64,000 nt of DNA. Source: Alligator mississippiensis. Its lineage: Eukaryota; Chordata; Crocodylia; Alligatoridae. The DNA lies in assembly GCF_030867095.1 (NCBI RefSeq), contig NC_081824.1, forward strand, positions 311,008,956 through 311,072,955, given 5' to 3'. Each line of letters starts with the position of its first letter. The stretch's first letter is position 1. Below the pieces are notes generated by a model. That model did no database searches and was not told where the DNA came from. It saw only the letters and a list, made by a program, of their open reading frames with translations. The position numbers and the translations under genes were made by a program. Shown here piece by piece: positions 12,053 through 25,335 of the stretch.

Positions 12053-12356
12053 CAGCATTTAATCAACCCATGGGTCGTGACCCAAAAGTGGGTCACAAGA
12101 ATATGTGAAAGGGTCATAAACTTTAAAAGTGGATCAAAAACTTTTTAAAAAATGGGTTATCCTTTAAAGGAGAAATATGTGAGAAACTGTGGTTTTTCTC
12201 ATGCAGGCTGGCAGAGCTCCAGTCTGCAAGGGGCTGCTTGCCCCCCCTGCCACACACACTGCGGGGCTGGTGCCTGGGGGTGGGTGGGCAGCAGGTTGGG
12301 ACTGGCCATCAATGTTTAAAAACGGGTCCTGATACAAAAAAGGTTGAGAACCACTG
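12053..12356. mobile_element. hAT-like MITE, 304 bp
   Basis: Flanked by an 8-bp duplication matching at 7 of 8 positions: TCCTAGAT (12045-12052) and TCCTAGAA (12357-12364). The right end, inverted, begins CAGTGGTTCTCAACC, a terminus common in vertebrate non-autonomous hAT elements, and both ends carry GGGTC-type blocks. No coding capacity. Confidence 0.75.
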
Positions 12357-12512
12357 TCCTAGAACTCTAATCATTATGCTTCCTAACTCTTTGTTTAACC
12401 CTTCCTCAGCATTTTAGTGCCTATACTGGCTTTAGATCCACAAGGCATTCCCACCATAGCCAGCTGTTTAATATCAATGGGAAAGCAATGCACAAATGCA
12501 GCCTTAAAACAT

Positions 12513-13048
12513 TCTAATATAATAAAAGCCTTAGTCTGTCTGTCTCTGTCCATCACGCTCCAGGCCAACTGTGCATGCACTGCTGAGAGAGAGTGCGTCA
12601 GTTGGCTGCGAGGGCCTGGAGCATTACGGACAAGGGGGTGAGGGAGCTGCCATGCTGCGTTCCCCCCACAACAGCTGCCAACAGGGAAGAAGGGAAAGAA
12701 GGGGGGCAGTGTTTCTGGTGTCTGCTACTGCCCCTCCCCCCCCCCCCCGGCTGCTGCAGCCCTGACAACAGCTAGTTGAGAGGGGGAGGGGAAGGGAGAT
12801 GTTGCCTGCTGCCAGGTGGCAGCAGCTGCTGCTGTGTGCAAGCTCCCTGGCCCCTTATTCCTGGGAGCCAGCTCCCAGTGGGGTGGAGTGGCAGGGGATG
12901 GGGATGGCATACAGGGCAGGATGCAAGGCCAGAGGCGGGGATGGGGTGGGGGGTATACAGGGCCCAAGGTAGAGCGGCAGCACTGGGGTGGTGGTACTCT
13001 GTCCCTGCCCCACCCCATCCCCATCATTCATGACAGGCAGTTTGCTAG
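12513..13048 (+). mobile_element. Non-autonomous Helitron-like element
   Basis: The 5' end TCTAATATAATAAAAGCC resembles the TC...ATATAATAAAAG start of vertebrate Helitrons. The 3' end is CTAG (13045-13048), preceded by CATCATTCATGACAGG, which looks like a decayed hairpin of the kind Helitrons carry just before the CTRR terminus. The following base is T, as expected for insertion between A and T; the base before the element is not the expected A. No terminal inverted repeats or target duplication are seen, again as expected. The interior is GC-rich, with an inverted pair GCTCCAGGCC / GGCCTGGAGC near 12552-12618. A second copy of the 3' end lies at 18460. Confidence 0.5.
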
Positions 13049-16000
13049 TACTACTTAATAATGTTGACCAACTGGAACTGGTCCAAGTTCTATGACACAG
13101 AAAGAAATCCAAGGAACTATTAAGTGTAAAAGGCAGGAAATGGAGTTTGTTAGCAGGCTTTGTGAAATGACATTGTCTTCTGATGCAGCTACCACGCTAT
13201 TGGAGTTATTCCTATTGTAAATGGATCCCTCTCCCTGGCAACAGGAACATTGCAAACTACTTCAGATGAGGCAGTCAGCCACTGGACTAGTAGATCCAGA
13301 AGCCTTTAGATGTATCCTGTCTCTGTCCTAAAATATTCAGGAATGTTTCTCTTTTCAGTATAAGCATTACCTTTTCCATCCCCTCAAATCCATAGGGGTA
13401 GGATGCCAGAATTTTGGCCTTAAGAGAGGAGGTCAGTGAATGCATAAAGAAACCCTTTCAGTTCAGGGGAATAGTCATTGATATGGGCTTGGTTTAAAAA
13501 AAAAATTAAAAGGTGTTATAGGGAATTTCTTATTTAGCAAAATTCGGACTTAATTATGCAAACCCCACATTAGAGTATGCTACAATTAAACCTTCAGTCC
13601 CAGTTTCAGAATCCATGGAGAAAACAAGGGTTATGAAATACATGCCAAAGAAGAGCAAGAGAATTTGTAAATTTCATCTGCATGGAAGGTCAGAAATAAG
13701 ATGCTGTCATGTCATTGAAACTCAAAATACATGTTAATATTCCAGCCCCTTTGGTCCCCACACAACTATGAATAACCTTTGATATGGTTAAAGGCCTCTT
13801 TTGTTCTTTCACTTAAGAAATGCCTTGAGTTTTGATGAAACACTGAACTCAGACAGGAGCACTGTAACAAAGCGTTTGCCTGAAGCTAAATCTACAAAAC
13901 TACAAAATTTTATCTTAATTTGCTCCTCTCCCTCTTAGAAACACTTATCTTGTGGGTAAGAATGAAGATGTTACCTGGTAGGTGGGGGAAAGCTCTTATA
14001 TAATATACAGAATGCTGTAAACTTGGGTCCTTGAAGGGGAAGGTTATTTTATTTTTATTTTTTTTTGCAAGCTTCACAACCTGTTTGGACTCTCCTTTTG
14101 GGTTACGCAGTAGTAGCCAAGTATTGTTTCCACCTGTAGGGACTTAACAGGTCATCCATACTTCAGAAGTGGACTTCATCATTGTTTCTTCCCAAGTCTG
14201 CCCCTCCCCCCATCTTTATCCACTGGTTTGACAAAGCCAGAATATGTGGGACATATTTTCTGACACGTGGAGGCACAAGCACATGTTAGAAGACTTAACA
14301 AAATTTGTGCCCTAGTAAAGTAGCCTTATGAGAAGCCCTATCATCCCATACTACTTCAGGAAGTTGGGAAAGAGAATGGAAGCCAACCTCTTTAAACATA
14401 GTCCCAAAGCAAATTTATCAACTTCTTTTTTTAAATTGAAAATTAAATAGAGAACATATTAGAGAGAGACACCTTCATTCTCTTGAAAAAAAATCAGGAC
14501 AGGTAACCAGTTTCCTAGAGTTTCTAATCACCATTTCCATTTTAATGTTTTTATTCTCCTGCCCATCACTAAGGCTTCTGAGTACCTTCGAAGTACTGTA
14601 GATTAGCAGTAGCCCAGTCTTTAATGGGCTTACTCGAGGCTCTGTCCATTCCTCTCCACACTTTCTAGGTTTTAGAAAGTTTTGCCTGGGGCTTATTTTA
14701 GAATAGAGATTATGTTAGTATAATTGGACTATTTAAAAAGAGTCTAGCCAAAATTGCTTGATGTACTGTGACTTATACCATGAACGGGTACTATAGATCA
14801 GAAATATATTTGCTGCAGGTATCCCTTGCAGAGACGGGGCCTGTTGCAGTTGAACCACTGTCTATATAGAGTTCTGATGGTTTGTCTAATTGTGCTGACA
14901 GTTGTTAGAGAAACCATCATTGCTCAGCTCTGGACTCCTCATATGTGCCATCTTTAAAAGATGTAATAAGAAGGCAGCATGGTTAGAAGGCACACCAAGT
15001 TTGCATGGAGTGCATAGGTTTTTGGAAGAGATCCACAGAAATTATAAATATACACACACACAAATCTAACTTCAGACAATAGCTTAGCTATTTTTTGTCT
15101 GGTCCTAGTGGATGATGCAGGGACAAAATGGTTCAGAAAGGCATCGAGTCCATCTGTTCTAAGTTCCTGAGTCAATTGCAGCTTCAGGCAAAAATAATCA
15201 TCAGCTGGCCTGTGTGCAATAAACTAGTGGATAGAGTTCAGTTTCTACCAGACATGTTTAAATTCATACACATGTATGATACTGCACTCAGAAGCAAGGG
15301 AGGAGAACACTAGGGAGCTGGGAATGTGGAAGTGTCAAATGAAACTGAAGTAAAGTAAGCTCTGATGAGCACATGTCATTCCTATCCATCTTTCATCCTT
15401 ATTATTGCATTGTCTCCCAGGAATCTGTGCACAAAAGAAAAAAAAAAAAATCTATATTTGGTTCTTCCCCATTTCTCTGTGGAAAGAAGCATCAGCTACC
15501 CATTTTGTGTTAGCCCTATGAAGGCCTGGGGGCAGGAATAAAAACTGACTTGTGTATTGCCTTCTCTTGACCCTGAGAATGTTGATTAGAAAATGAATTG
15601 CAAGCTGCAGCTAAGACATTAGGAAGCCAGAATTGGTTACTGTACTGCAACCCTTCCACACCAGGATGATCCTAGCCTCCTGGAAACTTGTGGGGATGGG
15701 TTTTCTAAAGGTAGATAACCCCCTTCCTCCACAGACCACAGGACATGGGTACAGAAGATCTCCATGAAGACAGCCTCTTGTTTTCCACTGGAACCATACA
15801 AGTAGTAAATGTAAAACTATTAAATATTGAAATATTTAGTATTTACTTTTAAAGCAAAACAGCTTCCTCATTTTTGTAACTTGCATACCTATTTAAAGCA
15901 TTTTAAAAGGTACATCTTACAGCAGCATCTGACTGCAGAGTTTCTGCTCTGCATAATGGAAAACACATGACGGCTGTGGCAAATTTCAGGCTTTTAAAAA

Positions 16001-18180
16001 TGCTACTATAGTGCAAGCTCAGAAACAGTGGGCATTTTCTGAAGTTAGGGAAAAAAAAAAAAGAGTTAATAAATAAAAAATGAAAAAAAAAAACCCCAAA
16101 ACAAAACGCATTGTATAGGTGTTAAAACAGTCACAAACAACATACAAAAGTTATATAACCATCCTGAAAGCTAGGCTTTGATCCCAGAATAAACCCTTCT
16201 CTATTAAAAAAAAAAAAAAAAAAAAGTGAAAATATATTAATATACAGGATGAGACACAGAAATTCTACCAAATGCAAGAGAGAACAACATGAATTTCATT
16301 GGCAAGATTACATACTAAGTACTAGGCAGAATTGCCCATTAATTGTTCATTGTACCTTTAAGGCTCTCAGATTTAAAATTTTGGAACATCTGTATCAGTA
16401 TCTGACATTCAAGATGTCTGTAGACTCATCCTTTGTAGACGCTGGGGAGGCATTGCTTTTATAACATTCTTGCTGTCTTTTTGAAAAGAAAGAGGTTTGC
16501 TCAGATGCCTTGCTACTTCTTTTGGCACAGAAGTAAAAATACAGAAGTTGTCATCAGCACTAGAGTTAGTCTGTTGTATTATTACTTATATGGAATAGAA
16601 CCTAGGAGACCATCCACAGGTGGTAGAAGAGATCTTAGCTTTAACTAGATGAATTAGATACTGCATGAAGAAGCAAAGATGGTTTAAAAAGTAATGAATG
16701 GTATGCTTACTAGTAAAACTGCTGCTCTATTTATTGATAAAGGAATACTAAACAAACTGCTGGGTCTACTGTAAGGCTGTATTTTCCAGCTTGAGAGCAA
16801 CTTATACATGTTAGTCCTCCAATTCTGTCATAAATGCAATTTATTTTTTAAAAATTTAAACATTACATTAAAACAGTGATAACAACAGAAAAAACAAACG
16901 GAAAGTAGCAATATACTTTTATCTTGGGTCATAATTCCCTCAGCTAGCCATGTTTCCCCATCTGAGGGTACAGTTACCATGCACTTTAAGCAACATTTCC
17001 ACAGTCAGCAACAAAGAAAGTGACAAAAGGTCACAAAGCAAGAGAGACATGTTTTTCCCTTATCAGCCTTTGTAGACAAAAACATCTCCGAAGCACTGTG
17101 ATTCACAAGTCATTTTACCTTAATTTCAGTCAGACTAGTTTAAAAACCTGCTAAACATATTAACACATGGGGAAAATACTGAAAGCTTAACATATTATAC
17201 AGCATAAGAGGCCTTAATGGAAGAGAGCTGCTGTCTTAAAAAAAAATTATACCATTGTTATAGAAAAACCATGATTGATCAAAAAAAATTCATCTAAGTG
17301 GTAGAATTAGAATCTGTATCTAGGTTGGGTCAAGTTTAACTGCATCCATGCCCTAACTTTACAAACAACTCTGCATCAGGGGAGCCCTCTGTCCACACAG
17401 AGCATGTATTACAGGATGGAGGGCTAAAACATGTTTTTTGTTTTGTTTTTTTTAAACTTGGCAAGATCTCAACCAGAAATTGTTGACCATATGCTTAAGA
17501 ATCATCACTTAGTCACTTGAAGCACAAACAAATTAAGATCAGCTGTAAGGAGCATCTAAAATATATACATAAGTCACATAGCAATATGAAATTCACTGTC
17601 ACTTATTATAAAACAGTGGGAGCTAAAAACTTTAGCCATCACAGCTACAGATTTACTGTGTGGAATCTCATTGACCTCATTTGTTTTTTTCCTAAGCCTT
17701 GTATTTTTTAACAGGAAAGAGAAAGTTGAGGAATTTGCAACTGGTGATTGTATACTATAATTAAAGTGGACTACATCAGTAATAGGATTAGAGAGAGTTT
17801 ATTTCTGTGTTAGTTGATATTAAAACAAAGATTATTAAATCTGATGAAAGCAAATAACATCCAAGAGGAAATTATATCATGTTAGTGAAACAGTTCAAAT
17901 GTTAGCAAAACGTACCCATCATATCCAAAGCAATTGACAGGCTCATGGGTTAAGGCAAATGCAATGGATCTGTTGGCAAAGACCTGGCATGATCCTCACA
18001 AATGTAAGCTGGGACTATGCAACAGACTCAAGGTAACAGGGGAGGGTCCCAGACTCTTTGGCCACACCAGCCCAAGCAAAGCAGGGACCACTTACATTTC
18101 AAACCAGAACCTGTAAGGGGCAAGAGACTGAAATACCCGAGTTTGACATGCTATGGTCGAGACAAGGTTCTCTGGGGAAA
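13049..18180. other. Long stretch without recognisable genes
   Basis: About 5.1 kb of AT-rich DNA with A runs (15437-15450, 16055-16070, 16207-16225). I looked for splice-flanked coding segments and repeat termini and found none I could defend. A minus-strand frame near 15000-15175 (containing TRTRQKIAKLLSEV) has no splice signals that would make it an exon. Confidence 0.5.
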
Positions 18181-18184
18181 TCCA

Positions 18185-18250
18185 ATCAGCTTTACCCGAA
18201 GAACCTTGTCTGCCTATGTCCTTAGATCAACACTGCTACAACCTACACCC
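18185..18250 (-). repeat. Copy of an interspersed repeat family (partial)
   Basis: Read on the minus strand it contains GACATAGGCAGACAAGGTTC, the same block as in the repeat at 61203-61225 on the plus strand. The flanking sequence on its left repeats part of the block inverted (near 18160), giving a small hairpin. Confidence 0.55.
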
Positions 18251-18459
18251 TTGCTATGGTCAAGGCACCCAAGAGAGGGAAGGAGATGCAGACTCACCTA
18301 GGCAGAGATGAGGCCTGTGGGATCTTCTCATCACCCAAGACGACCTGTGCATCTCACAGGAGGACTTTCTGAATACCCAGCTGCAAGGAGATACTCTGCC
18401 ATCAGGATTATGCAAGACTCATGTAAGGCTTTCTGTTGTCTTTTTGGCTTATTATGGTA

Positions 18460-18665
18460 CTAGCAACTTGCCTGTCAAGAATGGGGGTGGAAGGGTGGGT
18501 GGGGGTGGAGCCCTGCCACCCACCACCCCATGCCGCTGCCACCTCCCAGGAGCAGGGGAGAGAAAGGAGTTTGCACCATCATCCCCCTACACCAGCACAC
18601 CATGCCATCACCACCTCTAAGGAAGAGGCAAGAGTGCCAATCTCTATTCTGTGATGGGAGGAATA
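18460..18665 (-). mobile_element. Helitron-like 3' end, second copy
   Basis: On the minus strand the end reads ATTCTTGACAGGCA then TTGCTAG. This matches the 3' end at 13030-13048 in sequence and position. The rest is GC-rich and low in complexity. A 5' TC-type end could not be found, so this copy is probably 5'-truncated or decayed. Confidence 0.45.
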
Positions 18666-19814
18666 AATGATTGGCTACAATTACAATTGATATACTGTAA
18701 AAAAATATACTGTACTACATACAGCTTTTTTCCTCTAATACCCATTCCTTCTCAATGGATGTTCCTTGTTTGGTTATAGTCACAGTCCCTGGCTACTGTA
18801 ATAAGACTATGAGAGATGATTATATGACATTCTCCCCTTACTTACCTGTGCTTCATTGGTTACAGACTCAGACTAGACTTCTTTCTTGCAAGGATTCTTC
18901 CAAGGAACTGGAACTAGCATTGTGATTTAGCCAAAAAAAAAAAAAAAATATGATATTTGAATATATTTAATTTATTTTTGCCTACACTTCTTTGAATCGT
19001 CTATTGCAGTATTATTAGCCTTTTGCTTCAGTTTTCTCTGGGTATTTCTGGATAGACAGAAGTTTTTCCAAGTAAAAACTTTTTTTCAAATATTCCATCT
19101 GAAAGACAAACTGATCAATGCCTGATAATTGAAGTCTGTTGGTTTTTTTTTTTTTTTTTTTTTGGGGGGGGGGGGTTGTTGGTTTTTATATTAAAAAGGA
19201 AGGAGGGTTTAACCTTGAAAACAGTACAGAATACACTGAAGCACTTTTAATGACTAAATATCTCTCTAAATTCTCACCACCTGCATCCCAATTTCAATCA
19301 TGAATTAGGATTCTTGGTTAAAACAATGCCTTGCCCTTTTGCACACAATTTTCTAGTTGATTTCAATTTCTCTCTCCTTTGCTTGAGATCTTTAACAAAA
19401 AACACAACTTGAGCCAAGTTTTAAGTGAAAGCTACTGCTTCAGAGAGATAAAACATTTAATAATCAGGATTTGGAAAGCTTAGTCAGAAGCCAACCAACT
19501 GTCTTAAAGCTGTTGTCTATTCTTTACTCTAAAAGGTGCGGTACATTGTCAAGATGAAATTGCAAACGGTATCTTACCTGTAAATAAATGTACAAAGATT
19601 TCCTTATGTCATGAAGTACAATTATAAAGAAGAAAGACTGTTCAGAGCTACAGCCCTAGAAAATATATTATTGCAGCACAAACAACATGCATTATACAGG
19701 AAAAACACCAACTGAAATGCAGGGGTTTGTTTTTCTAACAAAAGCTTCAATCCTTGAAATAATAAAGTTGGCATTACATATCATCCAGACTCTTTTATAG
19801 CTATTGTTGTTACT
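18666..19814. other. No gene recognised; contains poly-T/poly-G tract
   Basis: AT-rich sequence with a T run followed by a G run at about 19143-19176. No coding feature or defined repeat ends were seen. Confidence 0.5.
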
Positions 19815-20505
19815 GGAACCAGGGGCAAAATAAGTATACTGGCAGAAGATACATGATGGTATACAGCACCTGGCAGTCCCAGGTCTGACTCTGGGCCTTG
19901 TCCCCATGCTCTGCCCGGCTCTGGGCTCTTTCACCCCGTGGCCCCATACTTTGCCTGACAAGGCTGCAAGCAATTGCATGCCCCTTGGGCAGTAATAGGA
20001 CTGCCAAACCACTCCTTACAGCCCCTTCCACGAACCACCAGGCAAAACACAACCTGAAATATCAGTCCAATGGCTCTAACTCAAATTTTCCAGCATACTG
20101 GCTATCTGAAATTCCCCATCAGTATTGAGTCTCAGTCTCCACTACCCCTCCTTACTGGCTTCTCTCTCGGGCTTTCTTTGGCAAGCAGTCTGCTGTAGAA
20201 CTCCTTCTTTTTCAGCTGGCTCAGGGTTTATATATCTCCCTGGCCCTGCCCCTTCTGGTCATCTGATTCTCAGAACTACTGCAGGTGCTTCCTGATTCTT
20301 CTGCTTGGATCAGCCTCAGAGTGGCTCCTGCTGCTGGGCCCTGCAGTGCATCAGTGCAAGATTGCAGTTCTGATACTGCTGGCTCTGCGGTGAGTGTTTA
20401 CTTGGGTACCATCCACCATCAAGTCTGCCTCCACAGGCTTAGCTGGCCAACGAGCCCCAGGATTTGCTCCCTTTTCTTAGTAAGGGGGTGGGGGCCCCAT
20501 TACAA
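19815..20505 (-). mobile_element. Probable solo LTR (fossil)
   Basis: On the minus strand the block begins TGTAATGGGGCCC (at 20505). It has a TATA-type box, GATATATAAACCC, near 20240 followed by a GC-rich leader-like region. The layout of TG start, central TATA box and transcribed-type downstream part matches LTRs of Ty3/gypsy-like or endogenous retroviral elements. No internal gag or pol lies beside it. The far end is not fixed. It could also be another GC-rich repeat. Confidence 0.35.
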
Positions 20506-22411
20506 GAAGGCAATACAAATTTTCTCATAAAGAACCATTTAATTTAAGTTCTGACCATTTTCAGTATCCTCTCTTGATGTCCCGGAGTTCTTCTTTCAAC
20601 CCATAGTTTTATCATTTACTTGGTGGCTAATTTCTCCGAATTCCCTGGATTTGCCTCCAAGTCAACAAACCTATTCATGAATGTCCTGGTCATACTGCTT
20701 TATTGGAGTGTGTCTCCTGATCACCCTATTAATCTACAAAAAACAAAAGGTGTTATTTCACAATTAATAGTATTTGGACAAGGCCTTGCAAGTTCTTATT
20801 GTACTTTGAGAATAGAGTGGAGGAAGACCGTTTTTAAATAGACTTGTAAAATACGATCATCTTTTTTGGACTTTTGCAATGATCGTTTTCAGTAGAACGC
20901 GACTGAGTTAAATTCCTTCACAGAATTGCTTTGAATTCTACCTGCTTGCTTTCCAGAGCCAGAGTAATTGCATTGGAAGTTACAGTAGTACAGAAAATAT
21001 TATAATATAAAAGCTAGGCAATAAACATCATAATAACAATGGTGATAAAGTAATAGTGGAACATTATGCAAAATACAGCTAAACTATTTAGGTGAAGGCT
21101 TGCAGTGACACCAGTCATCTATCATCCAAGGATGGAAATATAGATGTTTTCATGAGCTATAAAATTCACCAAGTGTGTGAATTCCCACACAGTGTTTCCT
21201 AGCCTTAAAAATGAAAGCAAATTTTATTATAGCGATAAAAGCAGTATGTGTAGATGTTTCCCAGCAGCTTTCAGTGCTTCTTTTCAAACTGGGAGTGAAA
21301 GATATCCATATTGTTCTTTTCCTGGATTGTTCCCACATTCTAACAGGGTTATTTTATTAAAGAAGCTGTTTTGAAAGAAATGTCCCAATACTGTCTCTGG
21401 GAGCTTGACCCAGAGACCTCACTTGCAAGAATAGTTCATTTTGGTTGATTTCAGTTGGACTGCTTACATAAAGAAAGACTTGAAGCATAAGGCCCAGATG
21501 CTCGATATGAAATATTTCAAAGGGAAATAGGTGACTTTTATTGTCAGGATGATAGTGTGTGGAAAAACAATCTGTGGTATAATATAGATGTTGCATAAAA
21601 AAATCAACAAACTGGTTAAAAACACAGCCTAAAGTCAGCTTTGTGAGGGTGTGAAGAGAGAAGGTACAAGAAGTAGTACGTGTTAAAACAAAACTTCAAT
21701 GTCCTGGGCTGAGTTCATGTGGCTGTAACTTGAAACTTCTGTAAAGATTCTCTATGTCGCATTTTTTGTCAGTAGTATGGAGATCTTTCGGCATAATTAA
21801 ACTACCTAGGGGTAAGTGATTGCCCTTCAGGGGGGAGAGACAATCCTTTAACAACCTGAGTCCCTATTACTGCATTTCCTAGTTTGTTTTTCTTTCTAAT
21901 CCTTTCTCCTGAGTGAAGGTTACACACTGGGGTAGTTGTGCAAGACTGGATGTGGTTCTCTCTGGAGTTTGAGAGTCATGCCCTTATCTATCTACCACAA
22001 CTGATGTGAGGCTTGAAATTCTACAATTCAGCTCCCCTGTGCACTCTACTTACGCTGTACTGCACTGCTAGCATGACCTGTGCAAATTCTTATACTAGTA
22101 ACATGCATCATAGCTTGCCCCTAACTCACAGTATCCTGAGTATGTAATCAACATCTAGGTTTTTTTGTCGCTGCCCCAGAAGATTTCCTACCACTTCCTT
22201 GGGAAGATTTTTGTTCTTTGGATTTTTATGATTTCAGCAGATATTCTGAGTTCAATCAAACTATTTTGTGTTTCAGTGGTGAGATGTCTTTGTCTGCTCT
22301 CACCAGTTCCAGAACCATTATGTTATTGGCTTTCTGATGGTCACTGACCGGACTTTGGAGCCTCGCTGCAAAGCAAAGGCTCTACATGTGTAGATGCACA
22401 CACACAAAAAA
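20506..22411. other. No gene recognised; left flank of the inverted duplication
   Basis: AT-rich DNA ending in a CA/A-rich stretch (22397-22416) at the outer edge of the left arm. No coding feature recognised. Confidence 0.5.
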
Positions 22412-22999
22412 AAAAATCAGACCTTTGGGTCATGACAGGAACAAGCTGTTTAAGAAGAGCTTAAACTAATGAGAGAGACTTTGCTTTGCTGATGGGCTGA
22501 TAACAGTAGTTTTATCAGTCTCCCCTCCTGGTTTGCAGCCCTGTCAGGTTTGCAGACAGGGAGAGGGAGATTGAAAAGCTAGTATCATTGACAGATGCAT
22601 GCACTGCACCCCCTCCCACCCCCCTTTGCATCAGAGTGCTGGCCAGGGGCTGGGGTCTGGCAACACTCCCACCCCTTGAGCAGCAAGCGGGGAAAAACCT
22701 GAGATGGTGTAGGCCAGGGTAGGGTTTAAACCCCTCCTTAATCAGAGTGACTTACTGGGGCTTGATCATGCCCTGCCCTCAGCATAGCACTGTTGAAGTG
22801 AAGGGAGGGCTTCTCTAATGTCCCCTGGCTTCTAGCTTGAGCCACTGCAGGCATGTGCCGGCATTTCTGGAATGTCTATCCACCTCCAAATTGGTTCAAG
22901 CACTGCAGGTTAAACTAACCTGCAAAGATTGAATCAATTCAGGCTCAGGCTTTTTGAATGTCTGTCCCTAGCCTCAGAGTCTCACCCTGCCGCTTCATC

Positions 23000-24005
23000 T
23001 GCCATGCCTTGCTGGTAAAGACAGAGGAGAGGTTGATGAGCTTTGGGTACTCATCCAAATTCTGTTCCTCCTCAGGCTCTACTTGACCTCCTTGATACAG
23101 GGCTCTGATCCCGCCACAGTGTCTCAGCCACCAGGGCTCTAACCCTGCCACCCTAACTGCCTTAAGGGCTAGAGTCATAGCCTCCCACCACACCAGTTAC
23201 TGCACTCATGCCTCCCAGGTATCAGTCAGCATCTCTTTGGAGTGGGCCCCTTGACCCTGATGCAACACTCGGTCCCTCAGGCCTCATACCTCTGTCTGGG
23301 CTTCAACCTTCCTGGCCTTGGCCCTTTTACTTAGGCTGTGCCCCTCAGCCCAGGTCTGCTGCCCCAGACCTTGGATCCTGGGCCCCAGCCCCGGCTCATT
23401 CTCTGGGCCCCTGGCCCCTTCTCTCATGCCACCTGGGGTCCTTGACCTAGGCAAGGTTGCTTTCTCTCTTGTACAGCCTCAGGGTCCCCAACTCTTACAG
23501 GGCTCTGTGCTAGGTGTCCCTCAGACGCCCCTGTGGCCTCTATACCACTCCTATCGGCCACACATGGTCCTCTGGTACAGTGCCAGCCACTGTTCAAACA
23601 TAAACCCCCTCCTGAGTCTCTCTGGGTCTCAACATCTCTTACCCTGTAGCTGCTGGTTCTTGCAGCTCCGCACGTACCTGTGCTGCTTTGGTTCCCCTCT
23701 GCTCCAACCCAGGGCAGCAGTAGTCTAGGCCAGATGGAGCTCTCTAGCTCAGGAGCCAAGCTTTTATCAGGCTGGGGCTCCAGCCCTCCTGGTCACATGG
23801 CCCAGTGCTCAGCCTGCTCTCAGGTGTTGCAGCTTCAACCCTAAGCTGCAATCATTGCCCTTTCCCCTGCTCTTCTTCAACACTCTGGAGATTTCCCTGG
23901 TTGCTTACTTTGCAGATAACTCCTGCTCTGCTGCCTACCTGCTTGCAAATCTTGGATGCTTGCTTCCTACCTCTCAACCAGCAGGGGTTAGGGGTCCTTA
24001 CTACA
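23000..24005 (-). mobile_element. LTR-like block in the left arm (fossil, tentative)
   Basis: On the minus strand this block begins TGTAGTAAGGACCCC (at 24005), has CCTGATAAAAGC near 23771 as a possible TATA box, and continues GC-rich for several hundred bases. The layout resembles a Ty3/gypsy-type or retroviral LTR. No gag or pol follows, and the other end is not fixed. Its exact mirror lies in the right arm. Confidence 0.3.
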
Positions 24006-24059
24006 TGGCCCACTCCATAGTTGAAAAAAAGTCCTATCCTTTCTCTGTGCATTTAAATG

Positions 24060-25335
24060 ACTAACTAAGCTGATTGGGATTTGCTGGGAAGCTACTATTC
24101 AGACTCTCTGATCCTCCTGGAATTAGACTAGCATAAGTGCCGGGCCACAATTGCAGCTGCTTCAGCAGTGCAGCTAACTGAGACCTCCTCACCTGTTCTT
24201 TGGGCTGCTTAAAGCACAACACAAAAGGTAACATGGATGTAAATGTAGAGCAGTGCCACTGCACTAAAGTCCTTAGGGCTGCTGAATTTAGATGCAAGAG
24301 CACACACAGTGATGAACTAGAGCAAAGAAAGTAAAATGAAATATGTGGCTGCTAAGCTAGGATGGGCAATCTTAAAAAAACAAACAACAGCCAAACTCAA
24401 ACACAGCCTCTGTGGACAAAAGAATACAAGAAAAGGGCTTGCTTCTTGATAGTCCCTTGTCTAAAACAAGCTCTCTGTGTAAAATCTAGATAAATGATCC
24501 CAGTTACAAGAGATAGTTTAAAATGCTTTGATGTTTATGTGATAATGTCCTAATGCCTAGATGTTTTTCAGAAAATGATACTTTAATACTCTGAAGCCTC
24601 ATTATCTGCCAGAAAAATACGTTCTAATTTGATCTGTCTAAAAGATAGTACCTTCAGGGACATTTCAGGTTCAACAAAACTGTTAAGCATTTGCAGAAAT
24701 TACATTTGACCTGTTTCTTTTTCTCATCTTAAATGCAGGGTATTGCTTCAAGACCCTTGTTCTTTCTACTGATTGTTTTATGCTGTATGTACATTTAGTT
24801 TTTGAAGAAAACAAACCTACATGGTTCTTTGCTTCTGTAGATATTTATGCAGCTTTAAAATTATTCCGTAACCTAAAAAAGAAAATTAAACCATGTCATA
24901 GGAAAATAAACAGTCAGTAAGTATATTTATCATTTAGCTTTTAATATAAACACAACCATAAATCATGATCTATTTATCAGATACATAAAGCTGGGCTAAA
25001 AGTTATGTGCTTTTTTAAATGTCTTTTAACTGGTCCAAAGGTATGCTGCTCTTCTTCAACTACATATTTTTTATATTTAATGTATACAATTTATTTAATC
25101 TGTTTTAGGAGCCTTAAAGCTCTTGTGTTACTGCCAACTACAGACTGTTAATAACCAGAATATTTCACTTATTACTATTATTAATACTAGAATATTATAC
25201 TCTGTTATACTTACACTCACGTGTACTTTTAAATGCCAAGAATCATCACATTGATGAACAGGATAGGAGAAATTTCCTATCAGAGAGGGAAGAAAACAAA
25301 TTAACTTAGCTTGCCCACACTTATACACTCTTACG
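24060..25335. other. AT-rich DNA of the left arm, no gene recognised
   Basis: No coding feature or repeat terminus was identified. The stretch is mirrored exactly at 37368-38643. Confidence 0.5.

Noticed and set aside
14954-15175. 73-codon minus-strand frame with a plausible helical stretch
   Set aside because: No splice donor or acceptor fits the plausible part, and the rest is low-complexity hydrophobic sequence.
23318-23728. 136-codon frame repeated in both arms (mirror at 38975-39385)
   Set aside because: Identity between the arms reflects the duplication, not selection; the sequence is an LTR-like GC-rich block with no protein motif.
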